A DNA stretch of 32,034 nt from assembly GCA_036525795.1 (NCBI GenBank), contig DATCZS010000111.1, positions 1 through 32,034 of the forward strand. Reading direction: 5' to 3'. Positions 30,794 through 32,034 of this stretch are shown piece after piece (positions within the stretch are counted from its first letter, which is position 1; each line of letters opens with the position of its first letter). Below the pieces are notes generated by a model, which ran no database searches, was not told the DNA's origin, and worked only from the letters and a program-made list of their open reading frames with translations. The translations under genes were made by a program, and so were the position numbers. This DNA is from DATCZS01 sp036525795. GTDB lineage: Bacteria > Actinomycetota > Acidimicrobiia > Spongiisociales > ZC4RG35.

Positions 30794-32028
30794 GCCACCA
30801 CCTCCTTCTTGCCTGCCATCGACATCAGCGTCGGTACCGGAAGCTCCTTGCCGGCCAGCAGCAGGTTCCAGTAGGTCCACTTGAACATGAGCTTGCCGTA
30901 GTGGTTCAGCTCGGTCTCCTGCAGCAGCGAGAACGGTCCGATCCCGGGAAGCGGATACTTCCCGGGCAGAGGCTGGGTGTCGTAGTTGAAGTCGATGAGC
31001 ATCCCCTTCCCGCCACCGGACTCCACGAAGCAGTTGGCGTGACCGTCGAACTGCCCGGTCATGGGCAGCTCCTCGATGTGGCGGAGGAAGTTCTCGGTGA
31101 AGACCTCGACGGCGAAGTGGGCTACCGATCCTGCCTTTGAGGTCGGCAGATCGGCGGCGTCGCCGAGCGCGAAGATGGTGTCGTAGCGGGTGGAGAGGAA
31201 CGTGTGCTTGTCGACCGCCACGTAGTTCAGCTCGTTGCCCAGGCCGCTTCGACCCACGAAGTCGGCCCCCTTGTTCAGCGGTACGGTGACCAGAAGGTCG
31301 AAGCCGATCTCCCGCTCGTCGAATGAGACGATCGTCTTCGCATCACCGTCGATCCGCTCGATCATGAAATCCGTCTCCAGGTGGATCTTGCGATCTTCCA
31401 GCATCCCCCCGAGACGGGCCGAGGCCACGGGCTTGGTGAACGCCCCGTCGAGCGGAGTCACGTAGACGATCTCGACGGAGTCGCGCATCCCCTTCTCTGT
31501 GAAGAAGGAGTCGGCGAGGAAGGCGAACTCGAGCGGCGCCACCGGGCACTTGATCGGCATCTCGGTGATGTGGACCACCAGCCTGCCGCCGCTCCACCGC
31601 CGCAGCGCCTCTCCGAGGGCAACTGCGCCCTCGTGGGTGTAGAACTCGTGCACGGAGGTGCGGAACTCGGCCCCGAGGGTGCCTTCGGTTTCCTCCGGGC
31701 GCGGGGTGGTCCCGGTGGCGATGATGAGCTGGTCGTAGACCAGCGTCCTGCCGTCGACCAGGTGCACGGTGTTGGCCTCGGCGTCGACGCGGTCGATCTC
31801 GGCGGTGATGGACTCGACTCCGGCGGGCATGAATCGCTTGATCGGCTTCACCACCTCGGAGGGGGCGTAGTCGCCGAACGGGATGAAGAGATAGCCCGGC
31901 TGATAGAAGTGCTCGGTCGCCTGGTCGACGATCGAGATCTTCCACTCGTTCTCGTCGAGCCTGGGCCGGAGTTTGTTCACGGCCATCGTCCCCGCCGTGC
32001 CGGCACCGAGGACCACCAGGTGTTTCAT
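30790..32028 (-). CDS. sqr: Sulfide:quinone oxidoreductase-like flavoprotein
   Basis: A 412-aa FAD protein of the sulfide:quinone oxidoreductase/NDH-2 type. The N-terminal dinucleotide fold is VVLGAGTAGTMAVNKL, and the second FAD region is TIFALGDAADLPTSKAG. The only two cysteines are Cys161 in PIKCPVAPLEF and Cys333 in HANCFVESGGGKG. These match the positions of the two essential redox cysteines of SQR, while the third SQR cysteine is absent. The C-terminal amphipathic stretch (LMFKWTYWNLLLAG) could bind the membrane. The likely reaction is oxidation of sulfide to bound persulfide or polysulfide with electrons to quinone. The gene begins at the window's right edge with a plain ATG, so upstream operon members may be missing. 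Confidence 0.8.
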   Translation of the reverse strand: MKHLVVLGAGTAGTMAVNKLRPRLDENEWKISIVDQATEHFYQPGYLFIPFGDYAPSEVVKPIKRFMPAGVESITAEIDRVDAEANTVHLVDGRTLVYDQLIIATGTTPRPEETEGTLGAEFRTSVHEFYTHEGAVALGEALRRWSGGRLVVHITEMPIKCPVAPLEFAFLADSFFTEKGMRDSVEIVYVTPLDGAFTKPVASARLGGMLEDRKIHLETDFMIERIDGDAKTIVSFDEREIGFDLLVTVPLNKGADFVGRSGLGNELNYVAVDKHTFLSTRYDTIFALGDAADLPTSKAGSVAHFAVEVFTENFLRHIEELPMTGQFDGHANCFVESGGGKGMLIDFNYDTQPLPGKYPLPGIGPFSLLQETELNHYGKLMFKWTYWNLLLAGKELPVPTLMSMAGKKEVVA

Positions 32029-32034
32029 TTCATG

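Noticed and set aside
1..32034. tRNA, rRNA, CRISPR arrays, insertion sequences, phage or toxin-antitoxin genes
   Set aside because: No T-loop-like tRNA segment, regularly spaced repeat, transposase or integrase reading frame could be seen.

Overview
The window is high-GC, densely packed bacterial chromosome. Frequent GTG starts, 4-bp GTGA gene overlaps, Thr-rich exported linkers and a GlnR-type regulator next to glutamine synthetase point to Actinomycetota. An Acidimicrobiia-like lineage is my best guess, but this is inference from gene content, not from a marker gene. I see no rRNA, tRNA, CRISPR array, insertion sequence or phage gene. No stretch above 300 bases lacks a gene; the longest gaps are about 290 bp (28432-28719) and 237 bp (13693-13929).

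Layout. 49-3824 (+): a membrane acyltransferase and two exported propeller-like proteins. 3859-5902 (-): a glutaryl-CoA dehydrogenase-like enzyme and an unrecognised 254-aa protein. 6046-9171 (+): leucine/valine dehydrogenase and a fused alpha-beta branched-chain 2-oxoacid dehydrogenase E1, behind a promoter with a palindrome in its spacer. 9224-11889 (+): argS and an overlapping acetyltransferase. 11913-13692 (-): a membrane protein and a THUMP-like methyltransferase. 13930-18690 (+): a 2-hydroxyacid dehydrogenase followed by tightly coupled glcD-glcE-glcF. 18727-19107 (+): a DUF4870 membrane protein. 19151-22626 (-): hydantoinase/oxoprolinase subunits A and B. 22664-22918 (+): a stand-alone Nfu/NifU N-terminal domain. 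22923-25762: two divergent membrane-anchored proteins, one coupled to an Eis-like acetyltransferase. 25929-27923 (+): glnA and a GlnR-like atypical response regulator. 27946-28431 (-): a half-size AbrB-type membrane protein. 28720-32028 (-): a sulfur cluster of SQR-like flavoprotein, DUF1641, DsrC/TusE-like, DsrE2-like and DUF302 proteins, running to the right edge.

How the genes work together. Leucine dehydrogenase makes the branched-chain 2-oxoacids that the fused E1 decarboxylates; E2 and E3 are not in view. GlcDEF oxidises glycolate or a similar 2-hydroxyacid towards the electron transport chain, while the upstream NAD(H)-type dehydrogenase probably handles a related substrate. The glnA-glnR pair, with a GlnR-box-like sequence upstream of glnA, looks like a nitrogen-control unit. 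The sulfur cluster looks like a sulfide/sulfane-sulfur handling module: a flavoprotein makes persulfide and small thiol carriers may pass it on.

Expression. Many first-in-operon genes have a TANNNT-like -10 hexamer ending only 6-9 nt before the start codon and no Shine-Dalgarno, so they are probably transcribed without a leader. Downstream genes use overlaps or good Shine-Dalgarno sites instead.
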